Numbered from the stretch's first letter, positions 1 through 10,383 are shown. The stretch is 64,000 nt of DNA from Brachypterus glaber (GCA_958510825.1 OY294048.1:16323589-16387588), one strand, 5' to 3'. A program made the numbers and translations. Notes: generated by a model not told the origin, from the sequence alone.

Positions 1-690
1 TATTTAAGTTGATTTGTATGTCCAAGAAGGGGTCTTTATTTTTGGCATAAAATCACCCAAAAAAAAAATGGACTCTTACATAATTTCACTTAGTTTATGG
101 TTTGTTATTTAATTCTTGGTTGCTTATTTTTTTATATATTTTTTTGTCCAAACCAAAGCAATAAAGACCAAGAATGAAAGAACAAGGTAAGCGGCTTACC
201 GGTAGCCCGGGCAAAGTGATCCTAGAAACAAAAACATAAAATAAACCTGAAGTTTTAATATTTATGGATATAATATATAAATGTAATTGTTGAACAATCC
301 TTCTCCATCTTTTCCTATCTCTATTTTTTTCATCCTCTAACTCTAAGACTTTTTAGATCATTCTCTACTTACTTTTTCCACTTTTCTTTAAGTCCTTCCT
401 CTATTATCAATTCCTGTAGGTTTCAATACGTGCTTTACCACATTTATTTCTTTCATTCCTAAGATATGCCACAATGTGGCATTGCCACATCTATCTATTC
501 TGGATATAATATAAAATTACCACATTCATCTATTCTGGATATAATATAAAATTTTAAACACTTGTTTTCAAATACCTACAGCTTTTAATTTTGGAATGGT
601 AGTTTTTCTTTATTTTAAAAACAATAAGTATTCTTTCAATTCTTTGGAAATACATCTGATATTTATCTCAAGTAACATATACGTTACATA
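1..690. other. AT-rich non-coding stretch
   Basis: No open frame or recognised element. The plus strand is pyrimidine-rich from about 300 to 460. A short direct duplication of about 25 bp (attctggatataatataaaa and flanks) occurs near 495-520 and 528-553. The block ends at a small motif near 690 (cagggtgtct) that recurs inverted near 1670-1685. Confidence 0.5.
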
Positions 691-721
691 CAGGGTGTCT
701 CAACGAAGCAGACTCGGTCGA

Positions 722-873
722 TATATGGGACGATTGCTGTAGTGGACTACCGAGTCGTACTTGCCGAGTTTACTACCCCAATAGCGTGAGTTTCGATTCG
801 CCTATTTGCCTTTTTCAGTTAATTAATAATTGAAATTTGCCGAAGGCGTAAGTGAAGCGGACACTCCCTATAA
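722..873 (+). mobile_element. tRNA-derived SINE, truncated copy
   Basis: The segment matches, in the same order, the head and body of two fuller SINE copies found on the minus strand near 22.3 and 24.0 kb. It keeps the box A region (tgctgtagtgg, one base off the TRGYNNARNNG consensus), but box B is damaged: the gcgtgagtttcgattcgcc stretch lacks the bases completing the T-arm in the other copies. The body gttaattaataattgaa and the gaagcggacactcccta block are shared. The copy stops at 873, where another repeat family starts, so the 3' part is missing. Confidence 0.7.
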
Positions 874-1170
874 TTTTTATTTGAGAAAAAATGCATTTTT
901 AGTGATGAGATAAAACCTGCTTTAATTTCTTTACTTTTTGTCAAAAATTAATAAAACTTTGCGAGCTTATCTTAAAAGGGTGTATCTAATTATTTTATGT
1001 ACAAGTAATAAAATGTATTATACAGGGCTTTCAAAATTAGTATTCAAACTTTTGGATTTTCAAACATAAAAAACTCAATTTTTTTTAATAAAATACTATA
1101 TCTTTTATTTCATTTATTTTTTTTTAATGGAATGCTATATTATTATGTATTATATGTAGAATAATAAATG
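874..1170 (+). repeat. Dispersed repeat family R1, copy 1
   Basis: About 300 bp recur at 37490-37745 with the same order of blocks, for example tgcatttttagtgatgagat, gcttatcttaaaagggtgt and ttttggattttcaaacataa. No ORF or terminal inverted repeat was found. It may be a fragment of a larger non-autonomous element. It lies directly behind the SINE fragment. Confidence 0.65.
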
Positions 1171-1187
1171 TAGAATATGAAATTTCG

Positions 1188-1610
1188 GTTTTAAAAATTT
1201 TAGTATTCAATTTTTGGTCCTCGTACCATGAAATTTCACCTTCAAATTAATTTTTCTCAAAAACGGTTAGTACTACAGTGTTACAACAAGAGTACCTTTC
1301 TTATGTATTTTGACCTGAGGAATCATATACCAAAGATAAAATCAAAAAAAAGTTACACAGAAAAAAGTTTGAGACTAAAAACTGATGAGCCCCCCCCCCC
1401 CGTGTTGCACGGTTAAGATAAGTAAATGAAAATAACATACGAAGATGGGCCTTATTAAGATTAGTTCAAGTGCAAAACCTCGTTGCTATATCTCAAAGGG
1501 TTCTTGCGCCATTAAATAAAAACCAAATTTTTTAGCCACTTTCAAAGGGGCGTAGCTCTCTTGCGAGGCATCTTTAGACATATGTTTATAGGAACTCTTT
1601 GTCATATTTT
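1188..1610 (+). repeat. Dispersed repeat family R2, copy 1
   Basis: Recurs at 9742-10103 with long matching blocks (gtgaaatttcaccttcaaat, gttacaacaagagtacc, aaaacggttagt, catatgttta). This copy carries about 70 bp more around 1330-1400, including a run of about twelve C. The frame at 1228-1416 lies inside this repeat and has no sign of coding. Confidence 0.7.
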
Positions 1611-1709
1611 CTGATGTAGAATCACTCCTATTTTATATACAGCGTGTATATCGACTTCGGCTGTCGGCTTCGTTAAGACACCCTGTATATTTAAATTCAC
1701 AGCTACTCT

Positions 1710-1721
1710 AACTGAAGTCAT
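1710..1721. repeat. Target-site duplication of the Jockey-like LINE, left copy
   Basis: AACTGAAGTCAT is repeated exactly at 6579-6590. The two copies bracket an uninterrupted LINE, the signature of target-primed insertion. A perfect 12-bp match placed this way is unlikely by chance. Confidence 0.65.
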
Positions 1722-2044
1722 GATTAATAGTCGAGTGAGTGACAGTGAAGAGGTCAGACGTCGCCCAGCAGATTTCCATTGAGTAAGATTATTTTGGTAT
1801 ATAATTATTCTAACTAACATATGCTCACTTGTAAGCTTGCTTGCTAAGTGCTGCAGCCCTTTTCACACTGTGGACTTAAGCCAATTCCCACGAACCGCTG
1901 AGGCTGGCGGTTTGGTGTGTTAAAGGTTCCCTGAGACCCCAACCACTAACAATTAGTGCTTAACACTACACCCCCCCCCCGCCCGGGGCCTCCCAGGCCC
2001 CCGAGAACTCTACTTCTATTTTTACTCCCGAATCAAAAATCACT
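1722..2044 (+). promoter_or_regulatory. 5' UTR and presumed internal promoter of the LINE
   Basis: Jockey-type elements are known to use an internal promoter in the 5' UTR, so that role is inferred here rather than seen. The region begins gattaatagtcgagtgagtg, becomes C-rich, and has a C10 run at 1971-1980 followed by gcccggggcc. The ORF1 start codon is preceded by aatcactATGG, with G at +4. The C-run could vary in length between copies. Confidence 0.4.
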
Positions 2045-3526
2045 ATGGCTGATACCCCCGTAAAACCCAACAGCGACGCCACCATGGCAAATTTCCCAAA
2101 TCAACAAATGTCCGTCTACCTCCAAGACCAAATTAAGGCCCAGGCAGAACACTACAAAATCCAAGCTGAACAACATAAAGATCAGCTTGAATTCCTTCAG
2201 ACCCAATTAGCCACCGCAAACGAAACCATAAGCGGACTCCGAGAGGAAATTTCCCGCCTCTCCTCTCAAATAGGGACACTATTAGCCCAAAAAGACAAAA
2301 CCCCCGCTCAAGAGCCCTCCGATGCCCCCGATCAATTCGAAACGGACATGTCCGTAGTAGAGACTGATTCGGACGCAGCCCGGTCCCCCATAGCCTCCCC
2401 GCGAAAGCGCCTAAACCGGGGCAGAAGGAAACACAAATTGAATTCAGACCACGAAAACAAACCCGCTAAGATCCAAAAAACCCCCGGTAAAGCGACTGCT
2501 TCCGAAGAAGTCGCTAACCCCTCCGGATCAGGGCCCCAACCCCCCGTTACGGCCCCTGTAAACCCAAAAATCCAAGCTACTGGCCCAGGAACCCCCCCCG
2601 ACCAGGAAGCCCACAAAACCCCCAAAATCCCCCCCATCATCATCCGAGCCCCTGAAAAATGGCTAGCTTTGTCCCGCCATTTCAACTCGCAAAAAGTTAA
2701 CATCCTCCACGCGAAAAATACCTCCGAAGGAGTTCAAATTCGCACACAGACCAGTGACGACTTCCGCAAAGTCACTAGGCACTTAGATGCCGAAAAAATC
2801 CCATATCATAGTTTTACCCTCCCGGAGGACAAGGCAATCCACGCCGTAATCCGGGGAATCCCCACCCAGATAGACGTCGCAGACGTACAAGCCGCTCTTA
2901 TCGAGCGTGGCTACCTCCCCACGTCAGTCGCGAGAATGACGCGTACTAAAGACAAGACCCCCATGCCCCTGATCCTAGTCATCCTTCCCAAGGTGACAGG
3001 ACAACAGCACCCCATATTCAAAGAGACTAGGCTTCTACACCTAGTCATAAAGGTCGAAAGCCAGACCTATAAACCCAAATTCAGGCAATGTCACAAATGC
3101 CAACTCTTCGGCCACTCCCAGGCCAATTGCAACGCCCCGGCCAAATGCGTAAAATGCGCACAAGACCACCACACAACAAAATGTGAAAAACCCCGTCACA
3201 CGGACGCAAAATGCGCCAACTGCCTGGGCCCCCACACGGCAAACTATCATAAATGCCCCAAACACCCATCAAACATCGCTCCAACCCGTACAAGGGTCAT
3301 ACCCCCAACCCAAAAATTCACCCCGGGCATCTCCTACGCCCAAAAGGCAACTAACGCCGCCACCCCACAACAACCCAAGGCGGCCCCAGGTCCCAGCGCA
3401 AATCCCCCCAATATATTTGATCAATCCCAAATTTCAAAAATCCACACCTTCATGCAAGAATTCGCCAGCTTCATGCAGGCTTTTGGCTCCCTTCAACTAC
3501 CCAATCTAGGCCCCCATAATGTCTAG
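2045..3526 (+). CDS. LINE ORF1: gag-like RNA-binding protein with three zinc knuckles
   Basis: The 493-residue product is the nucleic-acid-binding ORF1 protein of a Jockey-type LINE; in this family it coats element RNA and helps form the RNP. Residues about 28-80 are rich in Q, E and L and look like a coiled coil. Residues 85-195 are a basic, proline-rich, low-complexity linker. Residues about 195-345 resemble the PRE_C2HC domain that precedes the zinc knuckles in insect mobile elements. Residues about 349-404 hold three CCHC-like knuckles: CHKCQLFGHSQANC (CX2CX4HX4C), CVKCAQDHHTTKC, and a looser CANCLGPH...C. The tail is rich in P, Q and N. The stop overlaps the ORF2 start by 8 bases (ATGTCTAG), which suggests coupled translation. 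Confidence 0.93.
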   Translation: MADTPVKPNSDATMANFPNQQMSVYLQDQIKAQAEHYKIQAEQHKDQLEFLQTQLATANETISGLREEISRLSSQIGTLLAQKDKTPAQEPSDAPDQFETDMSVVETDSDAARSPIASPRKRLNRGRRKHKLNSDHENKPAKIQKTPGKATASEEVANPSGSGPQPPVTAPVNPKIQATGPGTPPDQEAHKTPKIPPIIIRAPEKWLALSRHFNSQKVNILHAKNTSEGVQIRTQTSDDFRKVTRHLDAEKIPYHSFTLPEDKAIHAVIRGIPTQIDVADVQAALIERGYLPTSVARMTRTKDKTPMPLILVILPKVTGQQHPIFKETRLLHLVIKVESQTYKPKFRQCHKCQLFGHSQANCNAPAKCVKCAQDHHTTKCEKPRHTDAKCANCLGPHTANYHKCPKHPSNIAPTRTRVIPPTQKFTPGISYAQKATNAATPQQPKAAPGPSANPPNIFDQSQISKIHTFMQEFASFMQAFGSLQLPNLGPHNV

Positions 3527-6266
3527 ACAAACAAAACCCAGAGCCCTTAAAATAGTCACCTGGAACGCTGATAGCCTCAATTCAAAAAAACCGGAACTCA
3601 TAGAATTTCTACACGAAAATCAAATAGATATAGCCCTCATCCAAGAGACTGGTCTTAAACCACATCATAGGGGTACCATACCCAACTATTCCTGCTACCG
3701 TAACGATAGACTCCAGGACCGCAAAGGAGGCACAGCAATCTATATCAAAAAACACATATCTCACGATCTTCTTCATGCGCCCCCCACACAAAGCGATCAA
3801 GTCGAAACTACCTCCATATTCGTCAACATGCACGACAATTCCAAATTCAGGATCGTGTCCCTCTACAAACCCCCAAATAAGGAGGTCAGGCCCGCCGACT
3901 TCGAAGGCTACTTTAACGACAATCATCCAACAATCCTAGCCGGAGACTTGAATTGCAAACACGCCCTTTGGCACTCTAGAACAACTACGGCCAACGGCCG
4001 TAGGCTTTACGAAATATTACAACGTAACCATATAATGGTTACCGCACCCGATTCCCCAACCCACTATGGCCACGGCCTTCCTGATATCCTTGACATCGTT
4101 TTGTATAAAAACACGACACTAAACATTAACATCGAACTAAGACACGAACTAAGCTCCGACCACCTTCCAATCATTATCACGGCAGGAGGCATACCAACCG
4201 CAAATCACACCAAAAAAACCGTTTACAACTTCTCCTATATTTCCGAACTCCTAGAAAGCAACACCAAAATCAATCCAATAAATTCCGTCCAAGAACTAGA
4301 TATTGCAGTAACCACCCTCACCAATACCATAAAATCCGCAATGGACAGCGCCAAATTAATCAAAAAAGTAGATATCCAAAACCCACAGGACCTTCCCCGA
4401 GATCTCAAAGACTTAATCAGAGAGAAAAACCGACTTCTTCGTCGCGCACGCACCCTCCAAGACCCCCATATAAAACGCGAAGCAAACAGACTTACCCAGG
4501 AAGTCAAAGACCGACTAAACGTACAAGCAAATTCCCGCTGGGAGGGAAAAATAAAGTCACTCAACCCCCAGGATAGATCACTTTGGAGAATGGCCAAAAC
4601 CCTATCCCTCGACCACCAACGAGGCATGCCCCCAATTCACGGCGAAAGAGGAGTCGTCTACTCCACCCCCGAAAAAGCCGAAGCATTTGCTGACGCAATG
4701 CGGAAACAATTTCAACCAAACCCTCCAATCCCCCCCGACTCCGACTCCGAATCAGAGACCGACTCCGAGCCCGACTCGGACGACGAGAACTACGAGCAAC
4801 TCATGCATGAAAGAGACATAAACCACATCTATAATAGAGTCACTAACCAAGTCGAAAACGACATTATCACCCCCACATCCCCCGAGGAAATCAAACGCAT
4901 CATCAAAAATCTCCCAAAAAGGAAAGCCCCCGGTCCCGATCAAATACCGAATAAAATCCTTAAAATACTCCCCCGGAAAACCATTATGGAAATCGTTAAC
5001 ATTGTTAACGCAATGCTCAGACTGCGCCACTTTCCAAAGCCCTGGAAAAACGCAGACGTAATAGTAATCAAAAAACCCGGACAAAATCCAACTTTTGCTG
5101 AAAGCTACCGCCCCATAAGCCTCCTTTCCTCCCTAGGCAAAATAGCCGAGAAAGTCATACTAACCAGACTTCAAACTCTAGTTGAAGAACTAAATCTCCT
5201 TCCAAATGAGCAATTTGGCTTCCGAAACAGACACTCCACAGTCCACCAGGTAGCTCGCCTGGTAGACTCTGTAACGGACGGACTAAATAGGCGCGAAGCC
5301 GCGGGACTGATCCTCCTGGACATCGCAAAAGCCTTCGATAAGGTTTGGCACAAAGGTCTTGTAGCCAAACTCCACTTTCTCGGCCTCCCCCCAGGCATCA
5401 CCAAACTCATAGCCTCCTTCCTCAAAGGCAGAGATTTTCAGATAAAAATAGGCGACTGTAAGTCCAACACCCGCCGCATCAGAGCTGGCGTTCCACAAGG
5501 TTCCCCACTATCCCCCCTTCTGTACAACCTCTTTACGGCAGATATTCCAAAAACACAGGGCACTGAACTAGCCCTGTTCGCCGATGACACCGGCATCCTA
5601 GCAAAAGCCAGAAACCCCCAGCGCATCCATATCGCCCTCCAGCGCCAAATGGATGCCCTAATCAAATGGTTCTCCAAATGGAAAATCAAAGTAAACGCCA
5701 ATAAAACCAAAGGCATACTAATCTCTAGGATTAGAAGAGGCCCACCCCAACCCATTCAGATAAATGGCCAACCCATTAACTGGGAAAACCATGCCAAATA
5801 CCTCGGCATTACAATCTCCAAAAACTTGACGTGGGATCAGCACGTCAAAAACACCCTCCAAATAGCAAATTGCCGCCTCTCCAAACTCTACCCCTTAATA
5901 GGCAGAAAGAGTCCCCTATCCATTAAAAACAAACTTCTTCTCTACAACCAAACCCTAAAGCCGGTACTTCTTTACGGAGCCCCAGCCTGGAATAAAATCA
6001 CCCTTAACAAAGCGCTCTCAGCAAAACTTCAGGCCTTCCAAAACAAGGCACTCAGAATATGCCTCGATGCCCCCTGGTTCATGAGGAACAACCAGATACA
6101 CAGAGATCTCGAAATGCCCCTCCTAAAAACGGAAATCATCCGCTACAGCACGTCTTTTATACAAGACAATTTAGATCACCCAAACCCCCTCATTTCAAAC
6201 TTTCTAGATTACGATCATGAAATACACAACACTCACAAAAAGATCAAAAACGTCCTCAACCAGTAA
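3519..6266 (+). CDS. LINE ORF2: APE endonuclease and reverse transcriptase
   Basis: The 915-residue product nicks target DNA and copies LINE RNA at the nick. The N-terminal endonuclease shows TWNADSL near residue 14, the catalytic QE at 42-43, GDLNCKH at 142-148 and SSDHLP at 212-217, the APE-type motif set. An acidic linker of D, S and E lies near residues 405-430. The reverse transcriptase shows YRPISLLS, NEQFGFRNRHSTVHQ, LLDIAKAFDKVWH (D601), GVPQGSPLSPLLYN and FADD (D689-D690), so the metal-binding aspartates are all present. A C-terminal thumb-like region follows. No RNase H domain is seen, which fits Jockey rather than R1, LOA or I elements. Length is normal for the clade. The ATG at 3519 overlaps the ORF1 stop. 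Confidence 0.95.
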   Translation: MSRQTKPRALKIVTWNADSLNSKKPELIEFLHENQIDIALIQETGLKPHHRGTIPNYSCYRNDRLQDRKGGTAIYIKKHISHDLLHAPPTQSDQVETTSIFVNMHDNSKFRIVSLYKPPNKEVRPADFEGYFNDNHPTILAGDLNCKHALWHSRTTTANGRRLYEILQRNHIMVTAPDSPTHYGHGLPDILDIVLYKNTTLNINIELRHELSSDHLPIIITAGGIPTANHTKKTVYNFSYISELLESNTKINPINSVQELDIAVTTLTNTIKSAMDSAKLIKKVDIQNPQDLPRDLKDLIREKNRLLRRARTLQDPHIKREANRLTQEVKDRLNVQANSRWEGKIKSLNPQDRSLWRMAKTLSLDHQRGMPPIHGERGVVYSTPEKAEAFADAMRKQFQPNPPIPPDSDSESETDSEPDSDDENYEQLMHERDINHIYNRVTNQVENDIITPTSPEEIKRIIKNLPKRKAPGPDQIPNKILKILPRKTIMEIVNIVNAMLRLRHFPKPWKNADVIVIKKPGQNPTFAESYRPISLLSSLGKIAEKVILTRLQTLVEELNLLPNEQFGFRNRHSTVHQVARLVDSVTDGLNRREAAGLILLDIAKAFDKVWHKGLVAKLHFLGLPPGITKLIASFLKGRDFQIKIGDCKSNTRRIRAGVPQGSPLSPLLYNLFTADIPKTQGTELALFADDTGILAKARNPQRIHIALQRQMDALIKWFSKWKIKVNANKTKGILISRIRRGPPQPIQINGQPINWENHAKYLGITISKNLTWDQHVKNTLQIANCRLSKLYPLIGRKSPLSIKNKLLLYNQTLKPVLLYGAPAWNKITLNKALSAKLQAFQNKALRICLDAPWFMRNNQIHRDLEMPLLKTEIIRYSTSFIQDNLDHPNPLISNFLDYDHEIHNTHKKIKNVLNQ

Positions 6267-6282
6267 TGGTACCCACCAATAC

Positions 6283-6490
6283 AGGACAGATGCATTCCCA
6301 GCATCAGTGAGATAGTCTCACTCCTCCCGCACATCCCTCCTCTCCCTATCACATCCCTCCCCATCCCCCTCCCACCCACTCCACAGCGCCAAATTATGAC
6401 AGATGCAACTCGCATCAGTGAGCAGAGACTCACTCCCCCCAAATTATGACAGATGCAACTCGCATCAGTGAGCATAGACTCACTGCCCCA
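6283..6490 (+). repeat. Hairpin repeats in the LINE 3' UTR
   Basis: Two tandem 50-bp units start at about 6391 and 6441 (aaattatgacagatgcaact and onward), and a diverged third lies at 6283-6330. Each contains an AGTGAG...CTCACT inverted repeat, with loops that differ between units: tag flanked by an extra base pair in the first, cagaga and catagA-type loops in the others. LINE reverse transcriptases recognise 3' UTR structures, so these may be recognition elements. That function is inferred. Confidence 0.75.
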
Positions 6491-6578
6491 ACTTTCAATT
6501 CAGATTAAATATTTTTTTAGATAAATGAGCCATAGCCTGCGCCTGTCTCTTAAAGACCCAAACAAACTATTGATGATA

Positions 6579-6590
6579 AACTGAAGTCAT
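6579..6590. repeat. Target-site duplication of the Jockey-like LINE, right copy
   Basis: AACTGAAGTCAT, identical to 1710-1721. It defines the 3' end of the element just after tgatgata. Confidence 0.65.
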
Positions 6591-7544
6591 CACAAAATAG
6601 TACCTTAATACCTTTGAATTTTATATATTATCATAAATTAAATTTAATAATAAAATTTTTATCATGCTAATTTTCTACTGAGAATCATCCAACAGAAAAT
6701 TACTATATATACTGTATATACAGTATAGTAAGTGAAATGCAAAATACAACTTATTTTTTGTATGACGTCAGTCCAAATAACTGTGAATTCGACTGTACTT
6801 ATTATAAAAACTGCTTTGTATCCAGGTATTCCACAAGGAAGTATTTTGAGACCACTTTTTTATTATTTTTATTAAGGTTTTTTTATTGGGTTTTAATAAT
6901 ATTTTCTGATATTACATTTGAAATTGCGCTTCTGAAGACTTTTTTATACTCTTAAAAAAAAACAAATGAAAGTGTAGTAATGGTACAGGAATCATATCAA
7001 ACATTGTTCGTTTGTTGATTATTTTTATATTTACGTCCCTAAATTAGAAATAGGGCATATTTCTGATGTACGTATACCACATTTATACACAGCAGCACAA
7101 CATAAAATTTATTATGACAGTACAAAGAAACGTATTTATTGTAGTCGGGTACTTACTGTTTACGAAATTTGTCGTATTTGATTACGATGTTAAATTACCA
7201 GTATTTAAATGGCCCATTGTGGTCCCGATTGCCCACATATATACGGCACGATTAATGCGACTTACGCCTTTTGCAATTCAAATTGCACATGTTCTTCGTT
7301 TACCAGAACATCTCTTCTCCTGTGGTCTGGTAACCATACGTGTTTTCAAAGACATTAACGTTTTTACAATTACCTAGACTGCTCCCATAACCAAGAAACC
7401 CTTTTATTTTAAGTTGGTGTTACTACACATCTTTTTAATGGAAATTATGCTGTTTTTTAGTACTATTTCCATGAGACATTTTTTTTTTAAATTGTTCTTA
7501 CCTTTACAGAGGTATTTGTAGTATTTGTAGTACTCATTTCCGGA
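6591..7544. other. AT-rich non-coding stretch
   Basis: No supported gene. A short palindrome-like tract (atactgtatatacagtat) sits near 6709-6726. The frames at 6737-6955 and 7066-7377 have composition like the surroundings and no recognisable domain. Confidence 0.4.
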
Positions 7545-7640
7545 CCAACCTTTATAGGAAGCTTTTTGATATTTTTGGATGTAAAATCACCTCTTAAATT
7601 TTGACATGCCAGTTATTGATCACCCTTGTATACTGTAGGA
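7545..7640 (+). repeat. Short dispersed repeat R3, copy 1
   Basis: The block around tttttggatgtaaaatcacc, aattttgacatgccagtta and tgatcaccct...gtata recurs at 13905-13985. A related end occurs near 1605-1630. It is probably the terminus of a non-autonomous element ending in an accctgtat motif. Confidence 0.5.
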
Positions 7641-9741
7641 TTTTTTTTTGACAGTCATAGAATAAAATAATTTTTTGCGGTTAAAAAAATATATACATAA
7701 ATATGTATATGATAATGTCTTGTTCTTGTCCCAAGATCTTATTTTACCTTCGGCGCCGTCCTATCGCTGTCTACTAGGGAGGGCAAGAACTATTATTATG
7801 TAGAGTAGCTCACCGACCTAATCGTGGGCCGAAATATACAGGTGTAGTTAAAACATTACCATCACAAAGTCATATTCAAATGACCCAGCAGATGTCGTTT
7901 AGATAACAACAGCATCAGTCGTGGTCAGTAAATGAAAATGAGTTAGGTTAAGTAGCTGTTTTCTTTTGTTTTGTTTTATTTGGTCACTGCGGTCAAAGAG
8001 TACGTGATTTTTTATGCAGCGGGTTGTTCAACATGAGAAAATGTAGTAAATTTGGTTATCAGATTGGGATCTTATGTGAATTTTATGTTTTACTATGTAG
8101 TTTAGAAAATATGATACTCTTGTGAATAATTACAGGCGATTTATGTATACATACCTACATACCTATAGGTATACATTTAGGAGGAGAACAATGTTTTTAA
8201 ATATTATAACAATGTAGCACTTGGACTAGCGGTATCAATTTCATATATAGCTAATATTAGCTATTATGGTATTATAATACCATTATTATTATTAGTCCCA
8301 AGATCGAGGCAGCTCCTCGTCCTATCTCTACCAACCAATTCTTTCTTTTTCCCAAAATTACTACAACCTATATACTATTCTAGGCCTGCCTATTTTTCTT
8401 CCAACTCTCCAACATATATTTCCTAATATGTAATCCACGATTTAACCTCTTCTCCTAACTAGTCATTGTTATAAGCTGCGCTTTTCTTCTATTTCCTTCA
8501 ATAGGCTCTCCTTTGCTCAGCTATTATGATTAAAAAAATACTCATGAAATTAATTTGTCAGCTCCCGTTTACTTGGCTTCTCCAAATTTATCTGAAAGTA
8601 ATTTCATCTCGGATGGGATTTAAGTTTGATGCATTCAAAGTTGTTATTTTAAATAGCTGAAACCTTATATTTCATATACGTACTTCTCTTTTCTCTATCT
8701 TAGATTCCGTTATAATTTAACAATGCACAAAAATATATAAATCTATCTGAAGGTGAGAAGATAATTTTTAGTTTCCTGTTAACCTGCTTTTAACGTCAAA
8801 ATTTTCAGCTCGCCCACAATAAAAACTAGTTAATTTAATATTTTTCTAAATACTCTAAATCGGTTTAACTCTTTTAAACCATTTAATTTTGTTTTGTCCA
8901 TAACAAAAGGAAAATATTTTCAAATTTAAATGGCACAATAGCCATTGTAAAAATTTATTTAAATGTGGTTTTTGAAAAGATTAGACCGTATAGGCGTGGT
9001 AACAAGATTTTCTCAGGTACAACGTATTATAAGTAAACAAGATTAGTGCAGTTTAAGTAAACATGGTGATCTTACAGAACATAGTAAAAATTTAGAACTA
9101 AAAAAATGAAGAGATAGATTTAAGTTAAATACGAGAGTTGAAGTCCCACGGAAAGTCTGTATACAAATTTTGGAAAATATTGGTAGTTTTTGACAAGGTT
9201 ATTCAGAAAAATTAGAAATCTTACCGAAATAGTCAAAAATCATTTTTATGTTTAAAAACTTCAGAATTCTTTTGTAGTAGTTCACCCCTCGGTTCAATAA
9301 CTATAATTAAGAAATTACTTGATTCCTTTTTAATTAGGTTATCTATAACCCACTTATACACGCGTGTGAGTTACCTATACAAAGAGCCAGATTTCCTCTT
9401 CCGGTCTAAGTGGAAATGATACCAACTTTTGATTTTTAAATGGAACCCTATATATTTGCTTACATTTTTAGATTCGTCCTTAAATTCTCTTTTCATTGAT
9501 ACATCACAAGTCCATATTTGCGTTAAAGATAGCGCCACAGAAGCCATTTTTCATAAAAACAACATAGCGGTCATGACGTCCAATTGGAATATTTTTGAAA
9601 CTTGACATTTCAAATCTTTTAGTAGTAGGCTCAGAATTTACTATTGATGTGAAACTGAATTTATTTTGTTTTTATGAAAATGGTATACATTTATAGAAAC
9701 TTTTTCTTAGTTTTCGATATAGAATAATCCTGCATCATTAA
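7641..9741. other. Non-coding stretch with faint repeat remnants
   Basis: No gene is supported. At 8293-8520 the plus strand is pyrimidine-rich and starts with agtcccaagatcgaggcagc, a motif that recurs near 10217-10245 (agtcccaagactggtttgag), so both are probably remnants of one LINE 3' region. At 9405-9500 the order acttttgatttttaaatgga ... tatattt resembles the left arm of the MITE at 53129. The remainder is unassigned AT-rich DNA. Confidence 0.35.
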
Positions 9742-10103
9742 AATTTTGGTTTTTAGCATTTTAGTATTTAATTTTTCGTCCACGAACCGTGAAATTTCAC
9801 CTTCAAATTATTTTTCTCGAAAACGGTTAGTCCCACACTGTTACAACAAGAGTACCTTTTTTATGTATTTTGACCACAGAAAAAAGTTTGGGTAAAAATA
9901 AGTAGATAAAAATAACATACAAAGATGGCCCTTATTAAGATTAGTTTAGGTGCAAAACCTTGTTGCTATATATCAAAGGGTTCCCGAGTTATTAAATAAA
10001 AACCGAATTTTTTAGTCACTTTCAAAGGCGAGTAGCTCCTTTACGAAGCATTTTTAGACATATGTTTACAGAAACTTTTTGTCATATTTTCTGATTTCGG
10101 ACC
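9742..10103 (+). repeat. Dispersed repeat family R2, copy 2
   Basis: Second copy of the sequence at 1188-1610, in the same orientation, lacking the C-run segment. It ends at ttttctgattt, as copy 1 does. No coding potential is seen. Confidence 0.7.
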
Positions 10104-10284
10104 TTATTTCAAGTACATATTATACATTATATATATATAAATTATTATGTATATTTTGAGTGAAGAAGAGAAATAAACACTCAAATTCGAGGTTTAATGG
10201 ATCCATTATCATCATGAATCAGTCCCAAGACTGGTTTGAGGCAGCTTTACACGCAAATGGAAAATAGTATATTATAAAGTTGGT

Positions 10285-10383
10285 TTGCTACTTACTTTTA
10301 GTGCACGAGAATGCAAGTTATTTCACTACGCGCCAGCGAAGTGGAAAAATAATTCTAGTGCACAAAATGTCAGTCGCAAACGA
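10285..10383. mobile_element. Small palindromic element, about 100 bp
   Basis: The outer arms tttgctacttacttttagtg and cacaaaatgtcagtcgcaaa are imperfectly complementary and continue into an inner palindrome, ttatttcactacgc / gcgaagtggaaaaataa. The whole would fold into one hairpin. The frame at 10280-10474 follows from this palindrome and is not considered a gene. Confidence 0.55.

Larger units (their letters stand above)
1722..6578 (+). mobile_element. Full-length Jockey-like non-LTR retrotransposon
   Basis: The element has a 5' UTR (1722-2044), ORF1 (2045-3526), ORF2 (3519-6266) and a 3' UTR (6267-6578). It is bounded by the 12-bp duplication AACTGAAGTCAT. Both ORFs are intact, with no stop or frameshift. 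The plus strand is strikingly C-rich and G-poor against AT-rich flanks, which marks the limits by composition as well. No poly(A) tail is visible; the 3' end reads tgatgata. ORF2 has an APE-type endonuclease and a reverse transcriptase but no RNase H domain, matching the Jockey clade. Intact ORFs and a perfect duplication suggest a recent insertion. The 5' boundary rests on the duplication and could be a few bases off. Confidence 0.85.

Noticed and set aside
2332..5755. Several open frames on the minus strand and in other plus frames within the LINE
   Set aside because: They are shadows of ORF1 and ORF2, whose motifs are clear and whose G-poor coding strand leaves few stops on the opposite strand.
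7066..7377. 103-codon open frame
   Set aside because: No domain, no second copy and no compositional difference from the surroundings; not supported as a gene.
10205..10255. Fragment agtcccaagactggtttgag as a LINE 3' region
   Set aside because: A related motif at 8293 supports a repeat origin, but about 40 bp is too little to call an element.
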